Source: Candidatus Dorea gallistercoris
GTDB lineage: Bacteria; Bacillota; Clostridia; Lachnospirales; Lachnospiraceae
Length of the DNA: 52,089 nucleotides
Assembly (NCBI GenBank): GCA_019114065.1
Contig: DXGF01000138.1
Location: forward strand, 1 to 52,089
Reading direction: 5' to 3'
Positions 14,856-23,405 of this stretch are shown one piece after another (within the stretch, counting starts at the first letter, position 1; each line of letters starts with the position of its first letter). Below the pieces are notes generated by a model, which was given only the letters and a program-made list of their open reading frames with translations, did no database searches and was not told the DNA's origin. A program made the translations under genes and the position numbers.

Positions 14856-16502
14856 ATGGCGAACAAGAAGAAATCAAGCGGGAAAAGTTTTCTGGTACAA
14901 GGGTCCATCCTTGCCATCGCCGGTGTCATCACCAAGATCATCGGCGCGGTCTACCGGGTTCCTCTGGTCAACATCATGGGAGATACGGGGATGGGCTATT
15001 ACGGAGTGGCATTCCAGATTTATGCCATCGCCCTGACGCTGACTTCCTACAGCCTTCCTCTGGCGGTATCCAAACTGGTGTCAGCAAGAGTGGCGGTAGG
15101 GCAGTACAGGAATGCGTACAAAGTCTTCCGGGGAGCCCTGGTCTTTGCGGTCACGGCAGGAGGGACGGCGGCGCTCATCATTTTTCTGGGGGCTGGTTTT
15201 ATCGCCTCTGAGATCATGGCCATGAGCCTAAGCGCCTATGCTCTCAGGGTCCTTGCCCCCTGTATCCTCATTGTGGCCCTTCTCGGAGTGTTCCGGGGGT
15301 TCTTCCAGGGGAACGGATCCATGATTCCCACCGCCTTTTCTCAAGTGCTGGAACAGATCGTCAACGCGGTGGTCAGTGTCCTTGGCGCTTACCTGCTCTT
15401 GAAAGCCGGCCGCGCCGCCTCCGACGGGTCTCTGGGCTATGCTTTCGCTGCGGCGGGCGGCACCCTGGGAACGGTGGCGGGAGCCGGGGCCGCTCTTTTA
15501 TTTTTGATCTTCATCTATCTTGTCTTCCGCCGCGTCCTTAAGCGCCAGATGCGCCGGGACCGTACCAGGAAGCGGGAGAGTTACAGGCGGATCTTTCAGA
15601 TCCTGCTCATCACCATCGCGCCGGTGCTTTTAAGCTCCACCGTCTATAACCTGTGTGGCGTGGTGGACAACGCCATGTTCGGTTCCATCATGGCGGCCCA
15701 GGGGCACCAGGAGGCAGAGTACGCGGTCTACGTGGGAATCTTAAGCGGAAAATACGATACCGTCATCAATGTTCCCTTGGCCTTTTCCAACGCGCTGGCC
15801 ACCTCCCTGATCCCGAGTCTGGTGGCGGCGGTGAAAGCCGGGAACCGCAAGCAGGTCCATCGGAAGATTGCCCTGTTTGCCAAGTTTGACATGATGATCG
15901 CAATCCCCAGCGCAGTGGGACTTCTGGTCCTGGCGAAACCCATCCTGGATCTTCTGTTCTTCACGGAGAACAACACGGAGGCGGCCCGGATCCTGCAGGT
16001 AGGGGCCTTGTCCGTTATCTTTTACTGTCTCTCCACCGTCACCAACGCGGTCCTTCAGGGTATGGACCAGATGATGCTCCCAGTCCGCAACGCGGCGATC
16101 GCCCTAGGGATCCATGTCGTGGCCTTGTTCATCATGATGGTGGTGTTCCAGTGGGGTGTCTATGCGGTGGTCATAAGCAAGATCGTATTCTCCGGAGCCA
16201 CCTGCATCTTAAACGCCCACTCGCTGCGGGAAGAGGTAGGATATGTGCAGGAGCAGAAGAGGACCTTCCTGATCCCGATCGCGGCATCCGTCTTGATGGG
16301 CATCTCGGCGCTTCTGGCGCATCTGCTGTTTGACTTGTTTGCGGGGACACAGATTGCCACAGTGGTGGCTCTCATCGTGGCGACCGCTGTCTACGGCGTG
16401 GCCCTGATTCTGTTCGGAGGTCTGACAGAGGCGGAATTAAGAGAAGTACCCAAAGGGACCAAGCTGATCGCCCTATGCCGGAAACTGCATCTCCTTCGAT
16501 AG
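14856..16502 (+). CDS. SpoVB/MurJ-like lipid-linked oligosaccharide flippase
   Basis: This 548-aa polytopic protein has about 14 membrane segments and belongs to the MVF/polysaccharide biosynthesis superfamily. The start, KSFLVQGSILAIAGVITKIIGAVYRVPLVNIMGDTGMGYYGVAFQIYA, is very typical of Clostridia SpoVB/YtgP-type proteins. Such proteins flip lipid-linked cell wall precursors (lipid II) and SpoVB is needed for spore cortex. Several paralogues usually exist, so the exact role is uncertain; proximity to the yqfCD sporulation genes fits a cortex role. The ATG at 14856 follows AGGATAG. Confidence 0.88.
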   Translation: MANKKKSSGKSFLVQGSILAIAGVITKIIGAVYRVPLVNIMGDTGMGYYGVAFQIYAIALTLTSYSLPLAVSKLVSARVAVGQYRNAYKVFRGALVFAVTAGGTAALIIFLGAGFIASEIMAMSLSAYALRVLAPCILIVALLGVFRGFFQGNGSMIPTAFSQVLEQIVNAVVSVLGAYLLLKAGRAASDGSLGYAFAAAGGTLGTVAGAGAALLFLIFIYLVFRRVLKRQMRRDRTRKRESYRRIFQILLITIAPVLLSSTVYNLCGVVDNAMFGSIMAAQGHQEAEYAVYVGILSGKYDTVINVPLAFSNALATSLIPSLVAAVKAGNRKQVHRKIALFAKFDMMIAIPSAVGLLVLAKPILDLLFFTENNTEAARILQVGALSVIFYCLSTVTNAVLQGMDQMMLPVRNAAIALGIHVVALFIMMVVFQWGVYAVVISKIVFSGATCILNAHSLREEVGYVQEQKRTFLIPIAASVLMGISALLAHLLFDLFAGTQIATVVALIVATAVYGVALILFGGLTEAELREVPKGTKLIALCRKLHLLR

Positions 16503-16562
16503 AGAGGACACGTATATTTTTTTGAAAACAGCCAATACTGTACTAAAAAAGGGGTTGTCCTT

Positions 16563-16946
16563 ATGAAGAACAAGTACGGAATTGGCTTTTTCGCGGTAGC
16601 GATCATCGCGGTCCTGGTAATCACCTGCGCCTATCAGTTTACCTTCCAGAAAGCGAAGGAGAAGGCTCAGGCTCAGACGGAAGAGGAGACGCAGGAACAG
16701 AATCCGTCTTTGGAAGAGGAGGAATCTGTCACTGCCGATGGCGCCGCACTGAAGGAAGACTGCTATTATCTGATGGAAGTAAACGGATATATCGTGGTCT
16801 ATCTCAGCGATAGACAGACACCATATGAATATACGGATATTCGGTTTGACGACCTTCCCGCTTCCTTAAGGGAAGAAGTGCGGAACGGGAAATATGTGGA
16901 AGGAGAAGCCCAGCTCTACGGTTTTCTCGAAAATTATTCCAGTTAA
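16563..16946 (+). CDS. Single-span membrane protein with BofC-like C-terminal domain
   Basis: This 127-aa protein has one N-terminal membrane helix (about residues 8-27), an acidic, Gln/Glu-rich linker (KAQAQTEEETQEQNPSLEEE) and a compact C-terminal domain (about 65-127). That domain (YYLMEVNGYIVVYLSDR, YEYTDIRFDDLPASLREEVR, ENYSS) resembles the BofC C-terminal domain found in many Clostridia. In Bacillus BofC controls forespore signalling to sigma-K; here that role is not established. The domain should lie outside the membrane. AAGGGG precedes the ATG. It is followed by DUF896 after 76 bases. Confidence 0.65.
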   Translation: MKNKYGIGFFAVAIIAVLVITCAYQFTFQKAKEKAQAQTEEETQEQNPSLEEEESVTADGAALKEDCYYLMEVNGYIVVYLSDRQTPYEYTDIRFDDLPASLREEVRNGKYVEGEAQLYGFLENYSS

Positions 16947-17022
16947 CGTAGACTTCCCGGCCAGGATGGTGTAAGATAAAGCGGAGGTTTGAACAAATAC
17001 CGTCAGAGAGGACGAAAGCAAG

Positions 17023-17256
17023 ATGGATGAACAGAAGATCGCTCGCATCAATGAACTGTATCATAAGTCCAAGGCAGAAGGACTGACCCAGGCAGAGCGC
17101 AAAGAGCAGCAGATCCTGCGCAGGGAGTATATCGACGCTTTTAAACAGAATCTGAGGAGTCAGTTAGACAACATCTCTATCGAGGAACCGGATGGCAGCA
17201 TCACGGATCTGGGTGAAAAGTATGGACGCAGAGCGGAAGACAAAAGAGGAAATTAG
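17023..17256 (+). CDS. DUF896 (YnzC/UPF0291) family protein
   Basis: This 77-aa protein has the DUF896 helical hairpin signature: KIARINELYHKSKAEGLTQA then ERKEQQILRREYIDAFKQNL. Members are small cytoplasmic proteins of unknown function; Bacillus YneA-operon YnzC is one. The ATG follows a GAGAGGACG tract. The last 35 bases overlap the start of the cyclo-ligase gene in another frame. Confidence 0.92.
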   Translation: MDEQKIARINELYHKSKAEGLTQAERKEQQILRREYIDAFKQNLRSQLDNISIEEPDGSITDLGEKYGRRAEDKRGN

Positions 17257-17818
17257 AAGACGGCTCAAGAAGGAGCGCTCGGCGCTGACAGAGAGGCGCT
17301 GGATGGAAGACAGCGGGGCGGCGGCGGCCATCCTGACCGGTCTTGCCTGTTTTCGAGAAGCCCGCCATATTTACTGTTATGTGGATATGGGGAGCGAAAT
17401 CAGGACCCGGGAGATCATCCAGGAAGCCTGGAGAAGGGACAAGCAGGTCTGGGTCCCGAAGGTGCGGGAATCCCAGATCCGTTTCTATGAGCTGACAGGT
17501 CTGGACCGTCTGCGTCCGGGGACCTATGGCATCCTGGAACCGGAAGAGGGAAGAGAAGGAGACGGAGAAGAAGGCCTGGCCATAGTGCCGGGCGTTGCTT
17601 TTGACGAGGCCTTGAACAGGCTGGGATATGGAGGCGGTTATTACGATCGTTTTCTGTCCGGCCATCCGGGCCTTTTTCGCGTGGGTCTGGCCTTTGAGCT
17701 CCAGCTGGTGAAAAGAGTTCCCACGGAACCCTTTGACCAGCCTATGGATCTGCTGGTGACAGAAAGGAGGGTGTATGGTGGAAATGGAACTTCCCAAAGA
17801 CCCAGTGATGCTCCTTAG
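17222..17818 (+). CDS. 5-formyltetrahydrofolate cyclo-ligase
   Basis: This 198-aa enzyme converts 5-formyl-THF to 5,10-methenyl-THF with ATP, clearing an inhibitory folate form. The N-terminus KEEIRRRLKKERSALTE is typical. The ATP/substrate loop GVAFDEALNRLGYGGGYYDRFL (about 131-152) is diagnostic. I take ATG 17222, which overlaps the DUF896 gene and has GGTGAAAAG before it; an in-frame upstream start at 17192 lacks a binding site. It overlaps DUF4250 at its 3' end. Confidence 0.93.
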   Translation: MDAERKTKEEIRRRLKKERSALTERRWMEDSGAAAAILTGLACFREARHIYCYVDMGSEIRTREIIQEAWRRDKQVWVPKVRESQIRFYELTGLDRLRPGTYGILEPEEGREGDGEEGLAIVPGVAFDEALNRLGYGGGYYDRFLSGHPGLFRVGLAFELQLVKRVPTEPFDQPMDLLVTERRVYGGNGTSQRPSDAP

Positions 17819-17960
17819 CGTAGTGAACACAAAGCTCCGGGACCAATATCCGTCTCTGGACGCTCTGTGCGAAGACCTGGGCGCGGATAGGGGGGCGCTC
17901 ATCTATACGCTCAGGTCGATCGATCATGAATATGACGCGGCCAGGAACCAGTTTGTGTGA
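17775..17960 (+). CDS. DUF4250 domain protein
   Basis: This 61-aa protein shows the DUF4250 signature LPKDPVMLLSVVNTKLRDQY followed by SLDALCEDLGADRGAL and EYDAARNQF. It is a small cytoplasmic helical protein common in Clostridia, of unknown function. AGGAGGG at 17764-17770 selects the ATG at 17775. It overlaps the cyclo-ligase gene by 44 bases, so the pair is likely coupled. Confidence 0.9.
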   Translation: MVEMELPKDPVMLLSVVNTKLRDQYPSLDALCEDLGADRGALIYTLRSIDHEYDAARNQFV

Positions 17961-17978
17961 TAAACTAGGGATTTTTAG

Positions 17979-18007
17979 TTGACAAACGCGGCCCTGGGGG
18001 GTAATAT
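17979..18007 (+). promoter_or_regulatory. Promoter of the liv operon
   Basis: TTGACA (17979-17984), a 17-bp spacer and TAATAT (18002-18007) lie about 50 bases before livJ. The -35 is perfect and the -10 has 4 of 6 matches. No riboswitch or attenuator-like leader is visible in the 45-base leader. Confidence 0.7.
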
Positions 18008-18057
18008 TTAAAACAATCAGGTATAAAAGAAATGAGATATTTTAAGGAGGAATTGTT

Positions 18058-19221
18058 ATGAAAATGAAAAAGGCGGCAAGTCTTGTGCTTGTGGCTTCAC
18101 TGGCGCTTACTGCGCTGGCTGCCTGCGGAGGCAGTGAAGAGGAGCAGGCTTCCAACTCAGATACATTTATGATCGGAGGGATCGGTCCGACCACAGGAGA
18201 TGCCGCGGCATACGGCACAGCTGTGCAGAATGGCGCCCAGCTGGCGGTAGATGAGATCAACGCTGCCGGAGGGATCAACGGTAAGCAGGTAGAGTTCCAG
18301 TTTGAGGACGATCAGAGTGATTCTGAGAAGTCTGTCAACGCGTACAATACGCTGAAAGACTGGGGAATGCAGATGCTAGTGGGAACAGTGACTTCCAATC
18401 CCTGTACGGCAGTCGTTAAGGAAACCTATGAGGACAACATGTTCCAGCTGACTCCTTCCGCTACAGCGGTTGAGAGCATCCAGTATGACAACGCGTTCCG
18501 TATGTGCTTCTCAGATCCCAGTCAGGGTACTGCTTCCGCGGACTATATCGCGGACAACAATCTGGGCACGAAGATCGCCGTGATCTACAACAGTTCAGAT
18601 GTATACTCTTCTGGTATCTACCAGAACTTCGCCACAGAAGCCCAGGCAAGAGGACTGGACGTAGTAGCTGCTGAAGCCTTTACCGCCGACAGCAAGACAG
18701 ACTTCTCCGTACAGCTCCAGAAGGCCAAGAGTTCCGGCGCGGATCTGGTGTTCCTGCCGATCTACTATCAGGAGGCTTCCCTGATCCTGACTCAGGCAGA
18801 CAACATGGGATATGCCCCAAAATTCTTCGGCTGTGATGGTCTGGACGGACTGCTGGGCGTAGAAGGATTTGACACCTCTCTGGCAGAGGGCGTGATGCTG
18901 TTGACTCCATTTACAGCCAACAGTGAGGACGAGATGACACAGACGTTTGTAGCCGCTTACGAGGAGGCCTTTGATATCACTCCGATCCAGTTCGCGGCAG
19001 ACGCCTACGACTGCATCTACGCGATCAAAGCTGCGGCCGAGCAGGCAGACGTCACACCGGATATGAGTATCTCCGATATGTGCGACGCCATGAAGACAGC
19101 CATGACGGAGATCACCATCGACGGACTGACCGGCGCGGGGATCACCTGGTCCGCGGACGGAGAGCCTTCCAAGGAAGCTAAAGCAGTCATTATCTCTAAC
19201 GGTGCTTACGAAGCAATGTAA
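18058..19221 (+). CDS. livJ: Branched-chain amino acid ABC transporter substrate-binding lipoprotein
   Basis: This 387-aa lipoprotein has a signal peptide with lipobox LAAC (Cys23), an acidic linker, and the LivJ/LivK type I binding fold: IGGIGPTTGDAAAYGTAVQN, NAAGGINGKQVEFQFEDDQS, IAVIYNSSDVYSSG. It captures leucine, isoleucine, valine or a related small substrate outside the cell. AAGGAGG lies 8 bases before the ATG. It is the first gene of a complete five-gene transporter, and a hairpin after it probably keeps its level higher than that of the membrane parts. Confidence 0.95.
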   Translation: MKMKKAASLVLVASLALTALAACGGSEEEQASNSDTFMIGGIGPTTGDAAAYGTAVQNGAQLAVDEINAAGGINGKQVEFQFEDDQSDSEKSVNAYNTLKDWGMQMLVGTVTSNPCTAVVKETYEDNMFQLTPSATAVESIQYDNAFRMCFSDPSQGTASADYIADNNLGTKIAVIYNSSDVYSSGIYQNFATEAQARGLDVVAAEAFTADSKTDFSVQLQKAKSSGADLVFLPIYYQEASLILTQADNMGYAPKFFGCDGLDGLLGVEGFDTSLAEGVMLLTPFTANSEDEMTQTFVAAYEEAFDITPIQFAADAYDCIYAIKAAAEQADVTPDMSISDMCDAMKTAMTEITIDGLTGAGITWSADGEPSKEAKAVIISNGAYEAM

Positions 19222-19241
19222 TATCGGTTACAGAAGAATAG

Positions 19242-19265
19242 AGGGCTGCCTTTTTTGGCAGCCCT
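19242..19265 (+). terminator. Hairpin (partial terminator) between livJ and livH
   Basis: AGGGCTGCC (19242-19250), a TTTTTT loop and GGCAGCCCT (19257-19265) form a strong 9-bp stem followed by TTTATAT. It likely terminates or processes part of the transcripts, giving excess livJ. Confidence 0.75.
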
Positions 19266-19300
19266 TTATATCACGATAAGAAGGATGAGAGGGTGTGTGT

Positions 19301-20185
19301 ATGGATTTTATTTCTTATTTGATCAACGGATTGAGCTTGGGAAGCGTCTACGCGATCATCGCCCTGGGGTACACCATGGTATACGGGATCGCCAAGATGC
19401 TGAACTTTGCCCACGGAGATGTGATCATGATCGGCGCTTATGTGGCGCTGACCTGTATGACTACTTCAGGACTGCCGCCGATGGCAAGTGTGCTTGTGGC
19501 AGTGGTCGCCTGTACTGTTCTGGGTGTATTGATCGAACGCGTCGCTTACAAACCTCTGCGGAATGCTTCTTCTCCGCTGGCTGTTCTGATCACGGCCATT
19601 GGCGTCAGCTATCTCCTGCAGAATCTGGCGCTTCTGATCTTCGGGCCCAATAACCAGTCCTTCCAGAGTGTCATCAGCTGGTCTGGTCTGTCGCTGGCAG
19701 GCGGGAGCCTGAGTATCTCAGGGGAGACTATCGTGACGATCATCGTCTGCATCGTCATCATGGTCGTCCTGATGCTCTTTATCCGCAGGTCCAAGGCCGG
19801 ACAGGCCATGCGCGCCGTGTCAGAGGACAAGGGCGCCGCTCAGTTGATGGGGATCAATGTGAATGGTACGATCGCCCTGACCTTCGCCATCGGCTCCGCG
19901 CTGGCGGCTGTGGCAGGGGTCCTTTTGTGCTCCGCCTATCCAAGCCTGTCCCCCTACACCGGAGCCATGCCCGGCATAAAGGCCTTCGTGGCGGCGGTAT
20001 TCGGCGGCATCGGTTCGATTCCCGGCGCCTTTCTGGGCGGCATCCTTCTTGGCGTGATCGAGATCCTGGCAAGAGCCTATATTTCCTCTCAGATGGCGGA
20101 TGCGATCGTATTCGCGGTCCTGATCATCGTTCTTCTGGTGAAGCCTACAGGTATCCTCGGCAAGAATATTCAGGAGAAAGTGTAG
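19301..20185 (+). CDS. livH: Branched-chain amino acid ABC transporter permease LivH
   Basis: This 294-aa permease has about 8 membrane helices. LivH hallmarks are NGLSLGSVYAIIALGYTMVYGIAKMLNFAHGDVIMIGAY near the start and GAMPGIKAFVAAVFGGIGSIPGA near 220-242. It forms the membrane channel with LivM. The ATG at 19301 follows a GAGAGGGTG tract; an in-frame GTG two codons earlier is possible. It is followed by livM after 10 bases. Confidence 0.95.
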   Translation: MDFISYLINGLSLGSVYAIIALGYTMVYGIAKMLNFAHGDVIMIGAYVALTCMTTSGLPPMASVLVAVVACTVLGVLIERVAYKPLRNASSPLAVLITAIGVSYLLQNLALLIFGPNNQSFQSVISWSGLSLAGGSLSISGETIVTIIVCIVIMVVLMLFIRRSKAGQAMRAVSEDKGAAQLMGINVNGTIALTFAIGSALAAVAGVLLCSAYPSLSPYTGAMPGIKAFVAAVFGGIGSIPGAFLGGILLGVIEILARAYISSQMADAIVFAVLIIVLLVKPTGILGKNIQEKV

Positions 20186-20195
20186 GTGGACTAAG

Positions 20196-21257
20196 ATGTT
20201 GAAGAAGATGAAGAAAACAACAAAAAGCAACCTGATCACTTATGGCATGGTCATCGCCGCGTTTGTGATCGTCCAGGTCCTGATCTCCACAGGAAGCATG
20301 TCCAGTCTGATGGAAGGACTGATGGTGCCTCTGTGTATGTATGCGATCCTGGCGGTTTCCCTGAATCTGGTGGTCGGATTCCTGGGAGAATTAAGTCTTG
20401 GCCATGCGGGATTCTTGTGTGTGGGAGCGTTTTCCAGCGCGTTTTTCTCCAAATGCACCCAGGATGTGATCACTGTCGGGCCGCTGCGGTTTTTCCTGGC
20501 TCTTTTGATCGGCGCGGTCTCAGCCGCGGTCTTCGGGATCATCATCGGGATCCCGGCCCTTCGCCTGAAAGGAGACTATCTGGCCATTGTAACGCTGGCT
20601 TTTGGTGAGATCATCAAGAATCTAGTGAATGTGCTCTGGATCGGCAAGGATTCCAACGGATTCCATTTTTCCATGAAGGACGTGATGTCCCTGAATATGG
20701 AGCCGGACGGAATGGTGATCATCAACGGCCCTCAGGGGATCACAGGGACTCCGCCCGACTCTACGTTTCTGGCTGGGATCCTGTTGCTCCTCCTTACCTT
20801 ATTCATCGTGACCAATCTGGTGAATTCCAGAGAAGGGCGGGCGATCATGGCAATCCGTGACAATCGGATCGCGGCAGAATCCGTGGGGATCAATGTGACA
20901 AAATACAAGCTGATGGCATTTACCATCTCCGCGGCCCTGGCAGGGCTGGCAGGGGTGCTGTACGCCCACAATCTGTCCACCCTGACGGCTACGACCAATA
21001 ATTTCGGATATAATATGTCCATTATGATCCTGGTATTCGTGGTCCTTGGAGGCATCGGGAATATCCGTGGCTCCATCATCGCCTCCGTGATCCTGACGAT
21101 GATCCCGGAGATGCTCCGGGAACTGTCCGACTACCGGATGCTGATCTACGCCATCGTCCTGATCGTTATGATGCTGTTTAACTGGGCGCCTAAGTCCATC
21201 GAGTGGAGAGAACGGCATCTGGCGTTCTTAAAGACCAGAAAAAAGGAGGTTAAATAG
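20196..21257 (+). CDS. livM: Branched-chain amino acid ABC transporter permease LivM
   Basis: This 353-aa permease contains the LivM core: VSLNLVVGFLGELSLGHAGFL near 52-72, IPALRLKGDYLAIVTLAFGEI near 118-138, GRAIMAIRDNRIAAESVGIN near 213-232, and LGGIGNIRGSIIA. About 9-10 membrane helices are visible. The N-terminus is basic (MLKKMKKTTK). AGGTGG precedes the start. The 110-residue middle part includes a longer extracellular loop than usual. Confidence 0.94.
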   Translation: MLKKMKKTTKSNLITYGMVIAAFVIVQVLISTGSMSSLMEGLMVPLCMYAILAVSLNLVVGFLGELSLGHAGFLCVGAFSSAFFSKCTQDVITVGPLRFFLALLIGAVSAAVFGIIIGIPALRLKGDYLAIVTLAFGEIIKNLVNVLWIGKDSNGFHFSMKDVMSLNMEPDGMVIINGPQGITGTPPDSTFLAGILLLLLTLFIVTNLVNSREGRAIMAIRDNRIAAESVGINVTKYKLMAFTISAALAGLAGVLYAHNLSTLTATTNNFGYNMSIMILVFVVLGGIGNIRGSIIASVILTMIPEMLRELSDYRMLIYAIVLIVMMLFNWAPKSIEWRERHLAFLKTRKKEVK

Positions 21258-21259
21258 CC

Positions 21260-22021
21260 ATGGCTGCGTTATTAGATGTAAAGAATCTTGGAATCTCCTT
21301 TGGAGGGCTGCGGGCGGTAGACAGTTTCGACCTTTCCATCCGCAAGGAACAGCTCTACGGTCTGATCGGCCCAAACGGCGCCGGCAAGACCACCGTGTTC
21401 AACCTGCTGACCGGCGTATATAAGCCGGACACCGGAAAAGTACTCCTGGATGGCAGTGATATCACAGGAAAGAAGACCATAGAGACCAACAAAAACGGGA
21501 TTGCCAGGACGTTCCAGAATATCCGTCTGTTTAAGGAATTATCGGTTCTGGATAATGTGAAAGTCGGGCTCCACAACCACCACCCTTATTCCGCTCTGAC
21601 AGGAATCCTGCGCCTGCCCAAATACCGGAAGGTTGAGAAAGAGATGGATGAAAAGGGCATGGAGCTTTTAAAAGTATTCGGACTGGAAGAGGAAGCGGCC
21701 ATCAAGGCTTCCAACCTCCCTTACGGAAAGCAGCGGAAGCTGGAGATCGCCAGGGCTCTGGCCACAGAGCCGAAACTCCTGCTCCTGGATGAACCGGCGG
21801 CCGGCATGAATCCCAATGAGACAGGGGAACTGATGGATACGATCCGGTTCGTCAGGGATGAATTCCACATGACGATCCTTCTGATCGAGCATGACATGAA
21901 ACTGGTAAGCGGCATCTGTGAGGAACTGACCGTTCTGAATTTCGGACAGATCCTGGCCCAGGGTGAGACCAGCCAGGTGCTGAACGCTCCTCAGGTGATC
22001 AACGCGTATCTGGGAGAATAG
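21260..22021 (+). CDS. livG: ABC transporter ATP-binding protein LivG
   Basis: This 253-aa ATPase has Walker A GPNGAGKTT (about 36-44), the LivG-type signature LPYGKQRKLEIARAL in place of LSGGQ, Walker B LLLLDEPAAGMNPNE and switch histidine LLIEHDM. The YGKQRKLEIARAL variant is characteristic of LivG. AAGGAGG lies before the ATG at 21260, 2 bases after the livM stop. Confidence 0.96.
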   Translation: MAALLDVKNLGISFGGLRAVDSFDLSIRKEQLYGLIGPNGAGKTTVFNLLTGVYKPDTGKVLLDGSDITGKKTIETNKNGIARTFQNIRLFKELSVLDNVKVGLHNHHPYSALTGILRLPKYRKVEKEMDEKGMELLKVFGLEEEAAIKASNLPYGKQRKLEIARALATEPKLLLLDEPAAGMNPNETGELMDTIRFVRDEFHMTILLIEHDMKLVSGICEELTVLNFGQILAQGETSQVLNAPQVINAYLGE

Positions 22022-22033
22022 GGGGGAAAGGCT

Positions 22034-22744
22034 ATGGCAATGCTTACGATCAAAGACCTGGAGGTTTACTATGGTGTGATCCAGGCAATCAAGGGGGTTT
22101 CCTTCGAGGTAAACCAGGGGGAGGTGATCGCTCTGATCGGCGCCAACGGCGCGGGGAAGACGACGATCCTCCACACCATTACCGGCCTGATCGCCCCCAA
22201 AAACGGATCTGTGCTGTTTGAGGGAAAGGAACTGACCAAGATGCCGGCACATAAGATCGTGTCCCTGGGAATGGCCCATGTGCCGGAAGGCCGGAGGGTC
22301 TTCTCGGACCTGAGCGTCTATGAGAATCTCAGGATGGGGGCCTATACAAGGAGAGATAAGAACGAGATCGAACAGACGTTGGAAAAGGTGTATGAACGTT
22401 TTCCAAGACTGAAGGAGCGGCGGAACCAGATGGCCGGAACTTTGAGCGGCGGGGAACAGCAGATGCTGGCCATGGGCCGGGCGCTGATGTCCAAGCCGAA
22501 GATCATCCTGATGGACGAGCCGTCTATGGGGCTGTCTCCTATAATGGTCAACGAGATCTTCTCCATCATCCAGGAGGTCAGTGATGGCGGCACTACCGTG
22601 CTCCTGGTGGAGCAGAACGCCAAAAAAGCCCTGGCCATCGCGGACAGAGGCTATGTTCTGGAGACCGGGAATATCGTTTTGGAAGGAAAGGCTTCTGACC
22701 TGTTGGACAATGACTCTATCAAGAAAGCATATTTAGGTGAATAG
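22034..22744 (+). CDS. livF: ABC transporter ATP-binding protein LivF
   Basis: This 236-aa ATPase pairs with LivG. It has Walker A GANGAGKTT (about 36-44), the LivF-type MAHVPEGRRVFSDLSVYENL, signature LSGGEQQMLAMGRAL and Walker B IILMDEPSMGLSP. It ends in AYLGE as LivF proteins do. It completes the transporter. Confidence 0.96.
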   Translation: MAMLTIKDLEVYYGVIQAIKGVSFEVNQGEVIALIGANGAGKTTILHTITGLIAPKNGSVLFEGKELTKMPAHKIVSLGMAHVPEGRRVFSDLSVYENLRMGAYTRRDKNEIEQTLEKVYERFPRLKERRNQMAGTLSGGEQQMLAMGRALMSKPKIILMDEPSMGLSPIMVNEIFSIIQEVSDGGTTVLLVEQNAKKALAIADRGYVLETGNIVLEGKASDLLDNDSIKKAYLGE

Positions 22745-22757
22745 AGGGGGATGACTT

Positions 22758-23378
22758 ATGGAAAATATCGTGATCACCATCGCCAGACAGTATGGAAGCG
22801 GCGGGAAAACAATCGCGGCCATGCTGGCAAAGGAGTTGGGCGTCAACTGCTACAGCCGGGAGATCTTAAAGATGGCTTCTGAGGAAAGCGGCATCAATGA
22901 GCGGCTCTTCGGCCAGGCGGACGAGCGACTGAAGATCAGCAGCTGGTTCAAGGTGTTGAAACGTCCCTATGAGGGAGAATTGCTGCCGCCGGAGAGCAGT
23001 GGATTCGTCTCGGATGAGAATCTCTTCAATTACCAGGCCAAGATCATCAAGGATCTGGCGGGGAAAGAATCCTGTGTGATCGTGGGCCGCTGCGCGGATT
23101 ACGTGCTGCGGGACTATCCGAATGTGATGAGTGTCTTCATCCATGCGGATAAGGAGTTCTGCCTGCAGCGGGCCATGGAACGACACAGCATGACGGAGCA
23201 GGAGATGGAGCGATATATCGAGAAGACAGATAAGTACAGGGGCGAGTTCTACCGGTATTATACCGGCCATCAGTGGGAGGATGCCCGCAATTACGACCTC
23301 TGCCTGAACAGCGGAAAGCTGGGGTTTGAGAAATGCGTGGAGGCCATCAAAGGATACATGAAGGTCCGCTTTGAGTAA
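22758..23378 (+). CDS. Cytidylate kinase-like family protein
   Basis: This 206-aa P-loop protein belongs to the cytidylate kinase-like (AAA_cmk) family: IVITIARQYGSGGKTIAAML near the start (P-loop GSGGKTI), then CYSREILKMASEESGI and VIVGRCADYVLRDYP. It is not the canonical CMP kinase; substrates of the family are unknown. It follows livF by 13 bases and precedes miaB by 27, so it links the liv operon and miaB in one probable transcript. Confidence 0.88.
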   Translation: MENIVITIARQYGSGGKTIAAMLAKELGVNCYSREILKMASEESGINERLFGQADERLKISSWFKVLKRPYEGELLPPESSGFVSDENLFNYQAKIIKDLAGKESCVIVGRCADYVLRDYPNVMSVFIHADKEFCLQRAMERHSMTEQEMERYIEKTDKYRGEFYRYYTGHQWEDARNYDLCLNSGKLGFEKCVEAIKGYMKVRFE

Positions 23379-23405
23379 GAAAAGCGAAGGGATGACAAGG
23401 TTAGA

